A stretch of DNA of 64,000 nucleotides from Zonotrichia leucophrys gambelii. Taxonomy: Eukaryota; Chordata; Aves; Passeriformes; Passerellidae. Shown here one piece after another: positions 1 through 12,186 of this stretch. Numbering within the stretch: position 1 is the first letter of the stretch; every line of letters begins with the position of its first letter. Below the pieces are notes generated by a model. It was not told the DNA's origin. It saw only the letters and a list, made by a program, of their open reading frames with translations, and did no database searches. The stretch lies in the NCBI RefSeq assembly GCF_028769735.1, contig NC_088172.1, forward strand, positions 68,286,631 to 68,350,630. Reading direction: 5' to 3'. The position numbers were made by a program, and so were the translations under genes.

Positions 1-751
1 GGGGCCGGGACGTGCTGTGTGAGCAGAAGGTTTCACCCACCAGAGAGCTCCTGCTGCTGCTGCTGGCACCTCTCACATCTGCCAGGGCTGGCTCTGTGCT
101 CTGTGTGAAGCAGCCGGGGAGACAGAAGTGACTCCGCAGTCATAAATAGCAGAGCCGGTCGGAGCTGGCGAAGATGATTCAATGAGATATTTTGGTTGCA
201 TTTTTACGAAGGCAGCAAGACTATCCAGAGAAGTTATTTTTAGTGGGTTGAGCCCCATGATACTCATCAGTAGGCACACACACTGCCAGTGCAGGAAACA
301 CGTAGAGTAAAACCACCCTGAGGGTGCATTCAGACTAGGTGGTAAGTGCAAGTCAGAGAAGATCTTCCTGTAAACTCTGAGCTCCAGAAACTTCATGGAG
401 CAGATTTCACAAAGAGACCTCAGCAACACGAAAAGTCCATTCAGCCCTTCCTGGTTCATCCTGATAAATGCTTCGTTTCTGGTTTAACAGCAAATTGAAA
501 TTGATTAAGCCAGTATCGATATTGTCCTACAAGGTACAGAGAAGCTAAACTCATTTGGGATAAATCCCAAGAAAGAGCAACATTCATGCATGTAGACAGA
601 CACCCACCATTTAAAATAGATTCATCTGGAATGCATAAAACCTGAAAAACATTCATTAGGACTGGAAAAGGAAACACTATTAATCAGCTCTAGGCTTCTT
701 TTTACTTGGTGGAAGAAAACTTCAGTCAGATAATTTTTTAAACACACATAA
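1..751. other. Non-coding stretch with a short (CTG)5 run
   Basis: The first 150 bases are GC-richer than the rest of the window and carry five CTG units at 51-65. A 128-codon minus-strand frame (73-459) has no recognisable domain, no convincing splice signals and an unremarkable composition, so I read it as chance. The remainder is AT-rich DNA without a repeat family I recognise. The sequence is cut by the window edge, so an exon just upstream of base 1 cannot be excluded. Confidence 0.6.
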
Positions 752-862
752 ATGCTTGAAATTCTCATTGGAAGAATTAGCCAGCTAACTTGCTGTAAAT
801 ATGAGGAGGTGGGAAAAGAAGCAAATGAAAGGGGTTGGGGGCCAGATTATTTTTATTTTTTA

Positions 863-905
863 ATTTGCATTCAACAGGAGAAAGATTTATGCATGAGATG
901 CAAAT
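863..905. promoter_or_regulatory. Inverted pair of octamer (POU-factor) motifs
   Basis: ATTTGCAT at 863-870 and ATGCAAAT at 898-905 are exact reverse complements of each other, 27 bases apart, in AT-rich non-repetitive DNA. ATGCAAAT is the canonical binding octamer for POU-domain factors (OCT1, OCT2 and OCT4 classes). Two perfect copies in inverted order this close together are uncommon by chance in one given spot, though AT-rich DNA raises the odds and 64 kb gives many chances. No promoter, TSS or gene is visible nearby. A distal enhancer is possible, but this is inference from motif content only. Confidence 0.25.
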
Positions 906-971
906 TGCTATGCGTTATTTACACATCTGAAGAAAAACAAATCTTGAATGTAAATGCTTAGAGGGCATATT

Positions 972-3900
972 TTTAAATATGAAAGTGATAACATTATTAT
1001 AATGTTTATAACTTCCACACTGTTTAAAGGAGATTAAATTGGGGAAAAATTAGCCCTTTTATTTAAATTATAGAGTCCTCACTAAATATTAGGGCAGAAA
1101 TCAAATACAACCATCTGTGTGTTTCCATTCTTGAGAGTCTTTTAGAGCAATTTGTTCACCTTGCAGTTGGTCCTATCCAGAATATCCCAGTGGGTTAGCA
1201 ACTGGAGAGGGCAACAACCAACTACAGCATTTCTGGTTCCATTGTGAAATACTATGCATGTCTTCAGGCAATTAAGAAACAGAAGCACCATTTAAAAACA
1301 AGCCCACTCCATAAGCAGTCCAGATTGGGTAGTAGGATATATATGACCTGTAGCTGAATACTCTCCTTAGAATGAGGTGAATGGCAATGAAGTCTGAAAC
1401 GATTGAGCAAACAAAGCTAAAAACCAGGAAGAAAAGAACAAGAATGTGAAAAAGATGAGATAAGAGCAAGGGATGGCACCTAGAAGACATAGCACTGCTT
1501 AGCTGATCCATATCACTGAACTGTGGATTTTCCAGTTCTCTTTGGAAAATGTAAAGGACTTCTACTGTACTAGAATCTTTCCTGTATTCATTTCTGGAGC
1601 CAGAAAGCTATTATGTATGTTTTTACTGAGAGAAAACCAAGGTAATAAGCCATGAGTTATCAAATCCATATGTGCTTGACTCCTGTCAGCTTCTAAAGCC
1701 TTTGATTATCTGCACCACAGACTCATTAAAAAGCAAAGAGGTTTGTGTGCCTTCATCTTACCACTTTTGATAAAGGGACTCACAACGCTGCCAGTCTGAG
1801 GGGCTCAAATGCCGTGAGACCAGACTGCATAAGCCAAAAAGCAACTATGGAATTGCCACTTCAGCTTGATTTTTGACTTTGTGAGAGCTGGATGGAGGTT
1901 GTTCTTTTCCTTCAGCTACACTATGTGAGCTGGACCTTACAGTCACCTTTCCTCCATCAGAGCACATCTCACCAGTGAGCATGCTAGCATAAGACCTGAG
2001 TACACTAAAGCAAGAGTTCTGGTAACACAGAGCAGTGACTGCCCACAGCAACTACTCTCAGGTAGTTCTGCCCACCACAGAAAGAAATCAGTGCAGGTCT
2101 AGACTGTGTCCTGCAGGACAAGGAGCCTTGCAAGCACACGTTTCACAAACTGAACCAAAACATCCATCTAAAACACCAAAAGTTTAGAGGAGGGCTTGGA
2201 AAAGGACTGCGGGATTCCCTATCCTACTTCCTATTAAATCAGGCAAGGGAATTTCTAGTGTGATAAAGAGTGGTCAAAATGAAAGGAAACCAAATCATTA
2301 GTCATGACCACTCACTTTTTGAATGTCACTTCATAAACACATTGAAACCAAGTGAGAAAGCACCCACGTTTGCAGCCAAAGATGTGGAGGAGGGTTTTGT
2401 GGTTGTGGTTTTTATGGGTATCCACATGGCTAATTCACATCATGTTTTGTGTTGATCTTTTAATATTTATGTCCAGATGTCCCTGTAAGATTCCAGATGT
2501 TTTTGCATAGACATCAAATATGTTTGCATAACAATTACCAAAAGGAAGTTTGAGGCATTTCAAAGGCCTGAGAATAAAAAAAGACAAAGTGGCTTTTGTC
2601 ACTTAAAGATTTAATTATTTCTTTTTCTTTTCTAATTTTTATTTTATTATTACTATTCTTTCTTAATGTTATTATTTCTTTATAAACCATTTATCAGCCT
2701 ACTAAGCAAAAGTAGAACCCAATCCATCTACTTTGAGTGTCCTGTTTAAGTGCTGCCTCTGAAAATTTTAAGTTTCTCTTGGTCAGATGACTGCTACATT
2801 TCCAAGCAAGAAAACTAATTATTTTTACAAATAATTAAATACCTTCACAGGTGATCTAGCCATATAACTTAATCACTGATTCAGTCTTCACTCTGTTCCT
2901 GAGGTATGGGTTGGAGTTAGGTGGGCTTAAACTCTTCAGGTTAGGTGTTCTGGCAACTATAAAGCAACCTCATGCTTCCCTTTGTTTCTGTATTGCATTG
3001 GGAAAAAAGCCCCAAACACCTAAAACCAAATGTAATCCAAGTGCCAAGTGTGTAGCAAAAGAAACAAAGCCTATCTTAATGCTGGTAATTATGCCACATG
3101 CTAGAACAACACAGTGAAAAAAGACCCGTGTTCCTCTAGAGTGAGAAGATATCTCAGGAGGTGATTTCTTTAGCACCAATGCTCAAAGTGACAGTCCAGC
3201 TACCAAGTTCAGTGGCTTCTGTGAGAGAAAAGAGGCAGTCTTGTTCTTTATGTGCTGAGTGTTCACTGTAGTACATATTTTGGTCCCAAAAATAGTCAAC
3301 AAGAGTTTTGCCAGTGAGTTCAACGGGGCAAAGATTTTTCGTTTGGCCAGCAGCAGAAGCTTCACTGCTCTTGTGAACTGGTGTGTCCCTGGATTTACCC
3401 ACAGAGCTTCCCAGAGACAGAGGTGAGTGGCAAACACATCTGCGTGAGTTATATTTGCATTTAGTCAGCTACAAGTGAAATTACACCATAATGTACTTAG
3501 GGAAGGATTTTTCACTCAGAAACAAATACTAAAGTGTGTGAGGGTTTGTCAATATTTTCTGTTAATTGACTAAGGATTGAAAGCAAATATCTACATCCCA
3601 GACAGCAGTGTGAGGTGGAGATAGCCAAACACTCTAAACTGTCTTAGATACCAGAAGAAATATAAAATGCAGCATCATTATTTCAAACTCCCACTCAGTT
3701 AGAGCTAGCTCAGGCATCTCCCTCAGTTACCCTGTAACCTGCAGTATATTCTGATGCTGTGACATGGTGAGAAATTTCAAAGAGCAAACAGCTGGGAAAC
3801 CATAAGATATAATTTAATTTATTTTTAATATATTTTTTGAAAATATATCAGAACTTGCTAGAGCAATTATTTCCTATGCACATGTTTCCTAGTCTCAGTT

Positions 3901-4804
3901 CACCTCTTTAGCTCAAAAATTATGTTAAAAAGAAAAAGGATTAATCTGATTAGCATCAGGAAATCCATGCAGACATTATCCCACACTGCTACTATCGAAT
4001 GTCTTTTTAAGTCCATAAGACCAAACACAAAAACCTCTAAATGTAATCTGTGACCTTTAAAAGGCAAAACAAAACTAAACCACATCTGAAAGCTGTGCGT
4101 CAGGTGTTCAGCTGTTGAGAAACGCTGTGGTTTCCTTGAGTCCACTGAAGAAAAGTTCCCACACATCAACCACAAAATAAGCTGTAATGAGTTGCGCCAG
4201 TTATAGCATTCACTGAAAAAAAAGGGAACTCCTCACAGGCCTTTCTGGAGCTGGTGATTCTTAGGCAATTCAGGTGTCTTACCTAAATTACCTACCCCCA
4301 GAATTTATGGACTTCATCTTACAAACACAGCCAGCCCTGGAATCTGCTCTTACTGTAGCTATTGCCAACACTGACCATGAAGCTCCATTTTATGATTCTC
4401 AGCAGCAGAACCACGTATTCGCCTTTTGTTGCTTGGCATTTGCTAACAATTCGTCCAGAGTCAAGAGAAATTTTTTTTCCCATAGCACTGTCTTGAAGCA
4501 TTTTTGTCACAAATAAACAACATTGTTGTTTATTACAATTATTTTTTTATCTTCCCTTGTAACATCAGGCTTTGATCACTGTCAGGGACTGATTAATGAG
4601 CAAGATGGACATGAGATGTCCTCTGGGAAGGCAATTCTTATGATTCATTGACAGCGGTGACATCTGTTTGCATCCTACTTTAAGGGCCCATTTCATCATA
4701 CAGTAGTGGCCAAGAGGCATGTCCCTGGAAATCTGTATTTGTCATATGGGAAGCAAGACAAAACTTCACTGAGTCAGACTGCTGAGGGAAGTGATGGAGC
4801 TTAA
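972..4804. other. Unique-looking AT-rich non-coding DNA
   Basis: No gene or recognised transposon. There is an extended T/A-rich low-complexity patch at about 2,610-2,690 and another A/T-rich patch at 3,805-3,850. Frames of 60-90 codons occur on both strands (for example 2,970-3,179 and 3,154-3,437, which overlap each other in several frames), and none resembles a known domain. They are treated as chance frames. Confidence 0.6.
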
Positions 4805-4893
4805 TCATGAGCAGGGTGGTACCGTTGGGTTGACAGTAAGACTAGATGATCTTAAAGGTCTTTTCAAACTTTGACAAATCTATGATTCTATTT
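4805..4893 (+). mobile_element. CR1 LINE, short 3'-end fragment
   Basis: The text GACTAGATGATCTTAAAGGTC followed shortly by CTATGATTCTAT has the order and spacing of the terminal CR1 3' UTR and its octamer-type tail, reading on the plus strand. The copy is 5'-truncated to less than about 100 bases, as is usual for avian CR1, and diverged (for example CTTTTCAAAC where CCTTCCAACC is usual). Nothing of the ORFs remains. The left edge is uncertain because the sequence stops resembling CR1 gradually. Confidence 0.75.
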
Positions 4894-6380
4894 ATGACTG
4901 CTCTGTCTGCTTTGGTCTTGCCCAGTGCTCCCAACTTGCCATGGCAAGCAGTTTGTCCAAGGCTCAAAATGAAGGGCATATGCACATGCCAAAAGCCTAC
5001 ACACTCATGTGGGTGGTTCATTTAGTAATTTTTCCTTCCTTTGTTTTTTGTTTTTGATAACAAGCAGTGTTTAGCAATAAAATTAAGCTTCACTATAACA
5101 TCACAACATTAAAATGACTGAAGTTCCTTTAAATAAAGGACACCGAGGAAGTGTTGGCTTATGTACAGCTGTGCACCAAAGTTACCCCAGTTCTCCCCCC
5201 ACCTTGCCACTTCTAGTCAAGCAGGAGGTCATAAAAGGGGCCAAGGCTTACATGATCTGGTAGGATAGACAGGATAAATCTGTCTGGAGAGTCACATGAA
5301 AGAAGGGATCCACATCTCTAGGTTGCAGTTGGTAATCATGTCTCTTTTAATCAGGAGTGTGTCCTGGCTGTATCACAGCATCAGAGACTTTCTTCTGTGC
5401 CATGACCCTCAGGAGTCTTTCACCCATGTCAAGCCCTGCCATACAGCTCAGGGACCACAGCAGGGTTCTGTGTAAACACCAGAGGTGTAGCCCAGGGTAC
5501 AGCAGGTCAAGGGGGAAGGGTTGTGCAGCCCTCTCTTACAGCCCTGAATGGTTTATCTCTTATTTTCTTAGAGGTCTAAAAAGATATTTTAAGACTTTCA
5601 AACAGGGAGGGGAAAAAAAAAGGATAAAAAATAACTCTAATTGCAAATAGTGGCATAAAACCTGTGCTGTTCAGTCAGCCTTTTTCTATCAGGTAGTAGC
5701 TTAACTGTCTGTTTTTAAAAACTATTGCCTTGCCCTGTTAGATTCAATATCTGTCACATGATTAATGTGCTGGTGTCTTATTAACTGCTGTGTTAGAGGA
5801 TCTTCTGTACCCACTACCACCCCCCTTCTCTCACCCCTTTTGTAAAAAGCTCAGTGCAATCCAGCTGCTCTGACCAAAGGGTACTGCACCTTCTGACAAA
5901 ACATCATAAAGAGCGAAGAATTACCATTTCCAAGTAATCCATCCCATAAATCAACCCTCACATTTTGTTCTGAGGATGGTGAGGGACTCCGTGAGCTCTC
6001 CCTGTATTCACATTCACATGACTGTCTGTCTTCAGAAGGAAGAATAAGGAAAAAAAGGGTATGGGGGAGAAAACAGAAATGGCTAAATCATTCCAGCTTC
6101 TGATTGATCTTATCTGGACCTCCCTAGCTGCAACAATAATTTGAGACTGTTGAAAATTGCCACCTTATCTGATTGGTGGTCTTACCAGCTGCTATTTTAT
6201 CAGGGCCCAGCTGGATGAGAAAAGCAGGACGTGGCACGACCTTGGTCTCTCAGTGCCTGACCTCAATATCTAATCAGTCGGATGTCTCGCTGAGGCTGCC
6301 TCGGGATGCTGTGCATGTCCCTTCTGGCACCAACTCGTTCAAAAGACGTTTGCTTTTCACTGGTGTTAGCCCCCAGCACA

Positions 6381-6394
6381 ACACACACACACAC
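6381..6394. repeat. (AC)7 microsatellite
   Basis: Seven perfect AC units, preceded by an interrupted ACA block. Short dinucleotide repeat with no linked element. Confidence 0.85.
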
Positions 6395-7984
6395 GGAGCA
6401 CATCCCAGCACATCACTGCCCTGCCCCTGATGATGCTGCAGCACCTGAGGTTTAAGATGCTTTTCTGTAAAGCTGTGGCAGCCTTGCTCCCAAAAAGCTT
6501 TGTTTGCAGGACTGCACACAGTCAGCAACGTCAGCATCATGCTGGCATGGCAGCCAAGGCAAAGCAAGTCCTCCACGCTCATTTCCTTGGCTTTGTGTAA
6601 GTTGTACAGTAATGCCCATCAGTGCAGGGAACCTTACCAGCAGACTGGAGCACCACAGACATTGCCACGTGCACTGCAATAGGGAGAAACAGATTCTTGC
6701 TTCAGACTGGAAATTGAAGGGAAAGGTCTAATAGTCATTAGCTGCATATCTGGGGAAAGCATTCCACATCTCTGTGCTCAGAACAAGACAGAATTTCACT
6801 TATAAGGATCTCCCAAGGCAAGGTTATAGTGTCTGTTAGCTCCAGGACTTTCCCACAGTGCTGAAGAGGAGAAATTCCTCTTCCATTCCATTGGTGGAGC
6901 AGGGTGTCTGCACAGGACCTGTGATCCTCTACCCATAGGAACAGTAAGTGGAACCGTATCCTGACCTTCACCAGTCCTTCTCTTCCTTTTCTCCTTGCTG
7001 TGTCTGCAAGAGAAACTCCAACCTGACAAGATCCTGCAGGAAGATATATTCTCTGGGGCAGGACCCTGGGACATGGTCACCTCCTGTCCTAACTTCTTGA
7101 TCTTCCACAGTGGTGGATGCTGCTTGAGGAATTACCTCTCAAAACAGCAGTCATTGCACTGTGCTGCCCTGTTTAACAGGTGCAGTGTGAACAGCATGTT
7201 GGGGGAAAAGTCTGGGCTTGACTCACCTGAGGTATCACAGACCAACAAGGGAAAAGCTTGCAAAAAGTGAAACCTGGAGCACAGAAAAATTAACCATCCA
7301 AGGAAGATCACAGTGCTCCAGCAGGTCATTTCTAAAAAAGAAGATTAATAGTTTCTCCTTCAATTTATGGCTTTTAATTCCTTTATATGTGTACATTTAT
7401 TATACAGATTTTTTTAAAAAGTTGAAAAATTAGAATCAAAGATTTTGATACTCTTAAGCCTTTGGTATGACTCTGTTTTTTTTTTCCTGGAAATTACTAT
7501 GGGTTTCTTTGTCCCTGTTCCATTTAACAAAATGTAATGTAGAATTTCTCATAAAACAGCAAGTTCCTTCCCAATTATCTCCATCCATCACCTCTGCTGC
7601 ATGTGGTGACTGCTAACAGGAGTCTTGGATATGCTCTTTTCACATCAGTACCGTGCACAAACTGTGGTGTTTCTGCACACAGGAAGTGTGAGAAAAAAGT
7701 GTCCGTTTTATACCAAAAAGAAGTCTCTCACAAGCTCCTGCATTGTGGGTGAATTTTCCTGTGCAATGAGTAAAGATTACGGCAGGGGAGTCCATCAGGC
7801 AAAATAAAGGAGTAGCGCATTCTTTGGCCAAGTCTTGGTTAGCTGTTTCTGTCCCAAAGTGCCAGAACATTGAAATCCATAATGTCCATGGCAGTCTTGG
7901 AATTTAAAATTCAGAGATCTATGTAAGTCTTTGCAGGAGGTGCAAAGTTTATTTTTAATTCTGCTATAATTTTCTGCCTTGTCT

Positions 7985-8012
7985 GAAGAAGAAGAAGGTG
8001 ATGATGATGATA
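7985..8012. repeat. Compound (GAA)n(GAT)n trinucleotide repeat
   Basis: A run of GAA units passes directly into GAT/ATG-phase units. The plus strand is purine-rich at first. It lies inside chance frames read on the minus strand as runs of serine and histidine. Confidence 0.8.
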
Positions 8013-11000
8013 AGAATTTCCTATATATTTTTTTGTTCCATTTGGGCTTTGCTTCCACTGTGGCTGAGCAGAGTCATAGGGTTTGCTGTCTCCTAAAGTC
8101 AGATTTAAATCTTTAAGGTAGAACGGTTGCAAAATAATCATTACTTTATATTGACAAATAAAGAATATTTAGTGTGTTTGGAGTCTGGTTGTTTACTAAA
8201 AGAAGTAGGGTGTGACAATACTTGTGGCTTGCAATAGCACTCTTATCAAGCAGGGCTGCCCTGACTGCACACAGACCATAACCCTGGACAGCATTCCTGC
8301 ACTCGTGAGGACATCGCAGCAAATTCCAGTCCAAATAAAGCTACAGAGCAGATAAGCAATTCCACCTCAACACACACAGATGCATATGTGCAAAAATGTC
8401 CCTATATCAGGACCTAGATAATAAACTCCAAGATGCAGCCAAGTGCATCTTATTTGATTGACAATACATAACAGATTGCCTTAGTGTGTTCTTCAGGAGA
8501 AGCAAAACATACAATTAAATAAAACTTGTTATTGAAAGCAGCCCTCTCCCCCCCACCCCAAAAATAGATGTCAAGCTCTGACTAGATAAATGTGGTATTT
8601 CAGGTGGAAAATTGAATGGACTTAACAGGAGTAATATGAACAGTTGGTCCTGGAAGAGCTTATAGACTGTAAATATTGCTCACTGCTGATGCTAACACAA
8701 TGATGAATGTATCAAAATATTAGTATCAAAAGACTGCTGGAATAGATTTGCAATGTTGTGGAAAGCGTGAAGGGAGGTAGCTGTCCTTCCCGTGGCTTTA
8801 TATTAATCTGGGTACTGGCTGATAGCAGGGGCCATGAGCACTATAATTAGATTTTGGAAATGTATATAGGGAGGAGGAAATGGAATAATTAAGGTAAGCT
8901 ATCAGATGCCTGTCCTCATCCTTTTTAAACAAGCCAGAAATATACCCTGCACTCGTTCAGCATGCAACCTTCAAGGGGAAAGGTGTCAGACACTGTAATT
9001 GGTAGAGCTTGAATGCTGCTGTACCGGTGTCCCTTTTTTAAGGAAACCTATTTTCCACACCAAAATTGATCCGGCAAGGTTGTTATCTCATAATGCACAC
9101 CTAGACAGGTACTATGAAGCCTGAGGGTAGGAAATAGCAGGACACTTCACAGTCTCTGTGCTGCACCCACCCTCTCTGGGGTAACTCACTGCTGAGGCAA
9201 CAGGCTACGTGGTGAAATTATAGGTATAGGTACGTGGAGAGTTTGGGATATCCCTAAAAAACCCTGGTTGAGGCATAAAAAGTGCTAATGGATCTGGCTG
9301 GGTCTGAGAGCTGAACCAGGTGAGCATTTCCATCCCCTTCTGGGGTGCTGCTAGGTGAGAAAGCACCTGAAGGGCACACTGGCTTTTATTTCATTATCCT
9401 GCCCTCCTTAAAAAACAGACAACAGCTAAGGAACCTCAAAGAACACCAAAAAAGAGAATAATTTTGGTGTGGAAAATTATTTGACATTATTCTTAAATAT
9501 TTAAAGGACACTGCCTGCTGGTTTGGAAATCCAGTGAATAATTTAATACTGTTTGACAGAATATCTTTGGGTCAATTATTCAGTAAGTGGATTAATATAT
9601 TCTGACTAAAACAAAGCACATTGCATTTTGGTGGGCATATTTCATTACATCACATATTCCATGTCACATTGCATTGCAGAGGATGCCAGCTTAATAAAAT
9701 GGGGCAACTTGCATTACAAAATGCAATCAGAATAATTTCCAAATATTTTTCTAAACCTTTCTGTTCCTGACTGTTTCTCTACCTGATCTCTCTGTATTTC
9801 TCTGTTGAAAAAGGGAAATAACCACAGCAAGAGATCTGATCAACTTATTTTTTAAAAAATCTTGCTAGAAACTGCCAGCAACTCTTGACCTCATTATAAC
9901 CCTAAGCATCTTATCTATACCAAACACTTTAATTTTAGAATAGCATCTTTAAAGCCTCAGGGGGAGAGAGAGAGCATCTCTTGATGCTTGACAGCAATTC
10001 TCTAACACTGACATGGTCCAAAACAGATATTCTTATCAAATCATTGTGAGGAAAGTAGCTGTAATATAGGATCTCAAGGGCAGTGGGGATACAATATAGG
10101 TTAAAAAAAGAAGCACCCTTGGGATTTTGAGAGATATGCAGAAGGCTTCAGAGGCAACAGCTGTCTCACACCAGGGAGGGTTTTATAGATAAAATTGGAA
10201 TGAAGGGTCCTCCTTATGTTTCAAATCACCAACAGGCCTGCCTCCTTCTCCTGTGGTTCCACTTCTCATTCTTCTGCAGCAAAGCTCTGAAGAAACAGGT
10301 GGGACTTTATTTCCAAAATCCCATAGGGCTAGGTGTGGATGACATTTATTTTAGTAAAGCTAATTAAAAGTTGGAATTTTTATTTTGTGGGGAATTCTCA
10401 GATTCTTCAATATTCCTTCAAGTAGAAGGAGGATATAAAATCAAAAATTTCACACCTTTACTGTGAAATAGAATATTCCAAAAGCAATTCTATGGCTATG
10501 CATTTTTTATAATTGTAGTATGAATATTGCAACATGGTGTAAAACCCAAAACTGTGCTGTAGAGGACAAATATTCAGCTTTGTGGGAGTGATCTGAGTAT
10601 AACATATTTACTTCAATAAAGTGAGATATTTCTGAAAAAAGGCTTCCATTTCCTGCAGTCAGCATGTTCTGACCAAATCCCTTTACTAGCTCAAAATTGT
10701 GAAGACAGTTATGCAAATATGCATATCTGAAGGTCTGTGTGAAATCAGAATAAAAATCATTACAAAAATAAAAGGTATCTGTTTCTCTGCTCTCACAGGC
10801 GCATTCATATCCTTAGAATAACCCAACAGGAATTTTTCTTACTATACTTATGAATGGGAGCAGGGATGAGGTCAGGATAAAGCCCCAGAGAAGCTTGTAA
10901 GATTAATTGTGAGGAGTCCCTTGTCCCCAGCACTAAATGTCCCCATGCTCATGTGCATCTTTGCCAGACAATCTGAACAATCTCTTCTCCAGAGCTGAAT

Positions 11001-11144
11001 GGGAAACCTGTCTTCTTCAAGTGTCCAGCATGAGGCCAGAAGTCCTTCCTGCAGCCCCATTGCCCAAAACTGCTAAGGCCACAAGCAAATTGGCCTTCTC
11101 ACATTCTTCAGGATCATATAAAGAGAGGGTCAAAGATAAGGGAA

Positions 11145-11183
11145 GAACAAAAAGGGAAAAACAAAAAGGGAAAAACAAAAAAC
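11145..11183. repeat. 14-bp tandem repeat, about 2.8 copies
   Basis: The unit AACAAAAAGGGAAA repeats with period 14 at 11,145-11,172, and a third partial copy follows to 11,183. The array is purine-rich apart from one C per unit. It makes a lysine-rich stretch in one chance frame (10,937-11,242), which I do not regard as coding. Confidence 0.85.
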
Positions 11184-12038
11184 TCAAACCAACTTTCAAT
11201 GCCCAAAGCTGGGATGGGAAAATGGTCAGGCTTTTAGTCTAGTTCAACTTTCTTACCCAATTCTTTGTGGTTTTTGTTAGGGATCACAGTACAGCACAGC
11301 GATGCTTCATGCTGGTCATTTTCAACATCCAAACGTTTTTCCCATTCTACTAATTGGGAAATGGAGGCAAAAAGAAAGTCATCATTCTGAGAGCTTAGAG
11401 GTTAGTGTCACAAACTACACAGAGCTTGCAGCTTTAGCTGTTGGCAAGGTTTGAGGTTGCAGTGGCTGACATGAAGCCCTCAAATCTGCACTGACAGATG
11501 GCAGTGCTTCCACAAACAAACTTCCACATTCCAGACACCCCCCAAGGAGCTCCTTTACAGCAAGGTAACGAGCACTGATGAAAAGGTACAGCCTGAGTTC
11601 TCCTTCAGACTATTCAGTAATAAACATTAATATTGAAAACCCCATAACCATCTAAAAATGCATAACATCAAGGCCTCCTATCCTTGACTTTTATGCACAT
11701 AACTTCACTCCAAGTCAGCCTCATTAAGCCTAGCTGAATAATTCGAATTCTCAAGTGTTTGGAGGGTTGAGAATTGAATAAACATAGCAGAAAGCTCACA
11801 CATCCTCCTTACATTTTTAAAACATGTACTTCCAAAGAAATGTCGCAAGAAATATATTAAAGACAATAGTTCAATAGGCTGAGATGAGAAAACATGCACT
11901 ACCAGGAACCTTGCCTGATGTATGAGGGGTATTAAAGTATAGGGGAATACAGCTGAACTACTTTTCCAAATTCTCTCATGTCACACTGAAAGGAGACAAA
12001 TTTATTATACAGAGGGTTAAAATATACATGCATCCATG

Positions 12039-12050
12039 CACACACACACA
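12039..12050. repeat. (CA)6 microsatellite with degenerate extension
   Basis: Six CA units, followed by TACACATAC, an interrupted continuation of the same repeat. Confidence 0.8.
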
Positions 12051-12134
12051 TACACATACTTAACTTGAATGGCTCCTGTAGGCAGAGGCAAAAAGTGCTG
12101 TGTGGTCCCCCTGACTCATGGAAGGGCAGAAGCT

Positions 12135-12186
12135 GGGGTGGGGTGGGCAAGGGATGTGGGACTGGGGGCTGGGGGTGCCTAGGGGG
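12135..12186 (+). other. G-run cluster with G-quadruplex potential
   Basis: Eight runs of three to five G lie within 52 bases, at 12,135-138, 12,140-143, 12,145-147, 12,151-153, 12,158-160, 12,164-168, 12,171-175 and 12,182-186. Loops between runs are 1-6 nt, so the stretch satisfies the usual G3+N1-7 pattern several times over. It stands out against an AT-rich background and has no gene or promoter feature attached. It could be an expanded low-complexity tract or a relic of a GC-rich repeat; neither is recognisable. Confidence 0.7.

Larger units (their letters stand above)
4894..12134. other. Unique-looking non-coding DNA with simple repeats
   Basis: No gene is supported. Short C-runs occur at about 5,193-5,200, 5,817-5,825 and 8,548-8,556. 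The interval 9,450-9,780 is strongly AT-rich with several TAAT cores and a twice-repeated CACATTGCATT (about 9,618 and 9,666); it could be a conserved non-coding element, but that cannot be seen from one genome. Frames of 60-102 codons around 6.2-7.3 kb overlap on both strands and look random. Confidence 0.55.

Noticed and set aside
73..459. 128-codon minus-strand frame near the window start
   Set aside because: No recognisable motif, no splice signals and hydrophobic stretches scattered at random.
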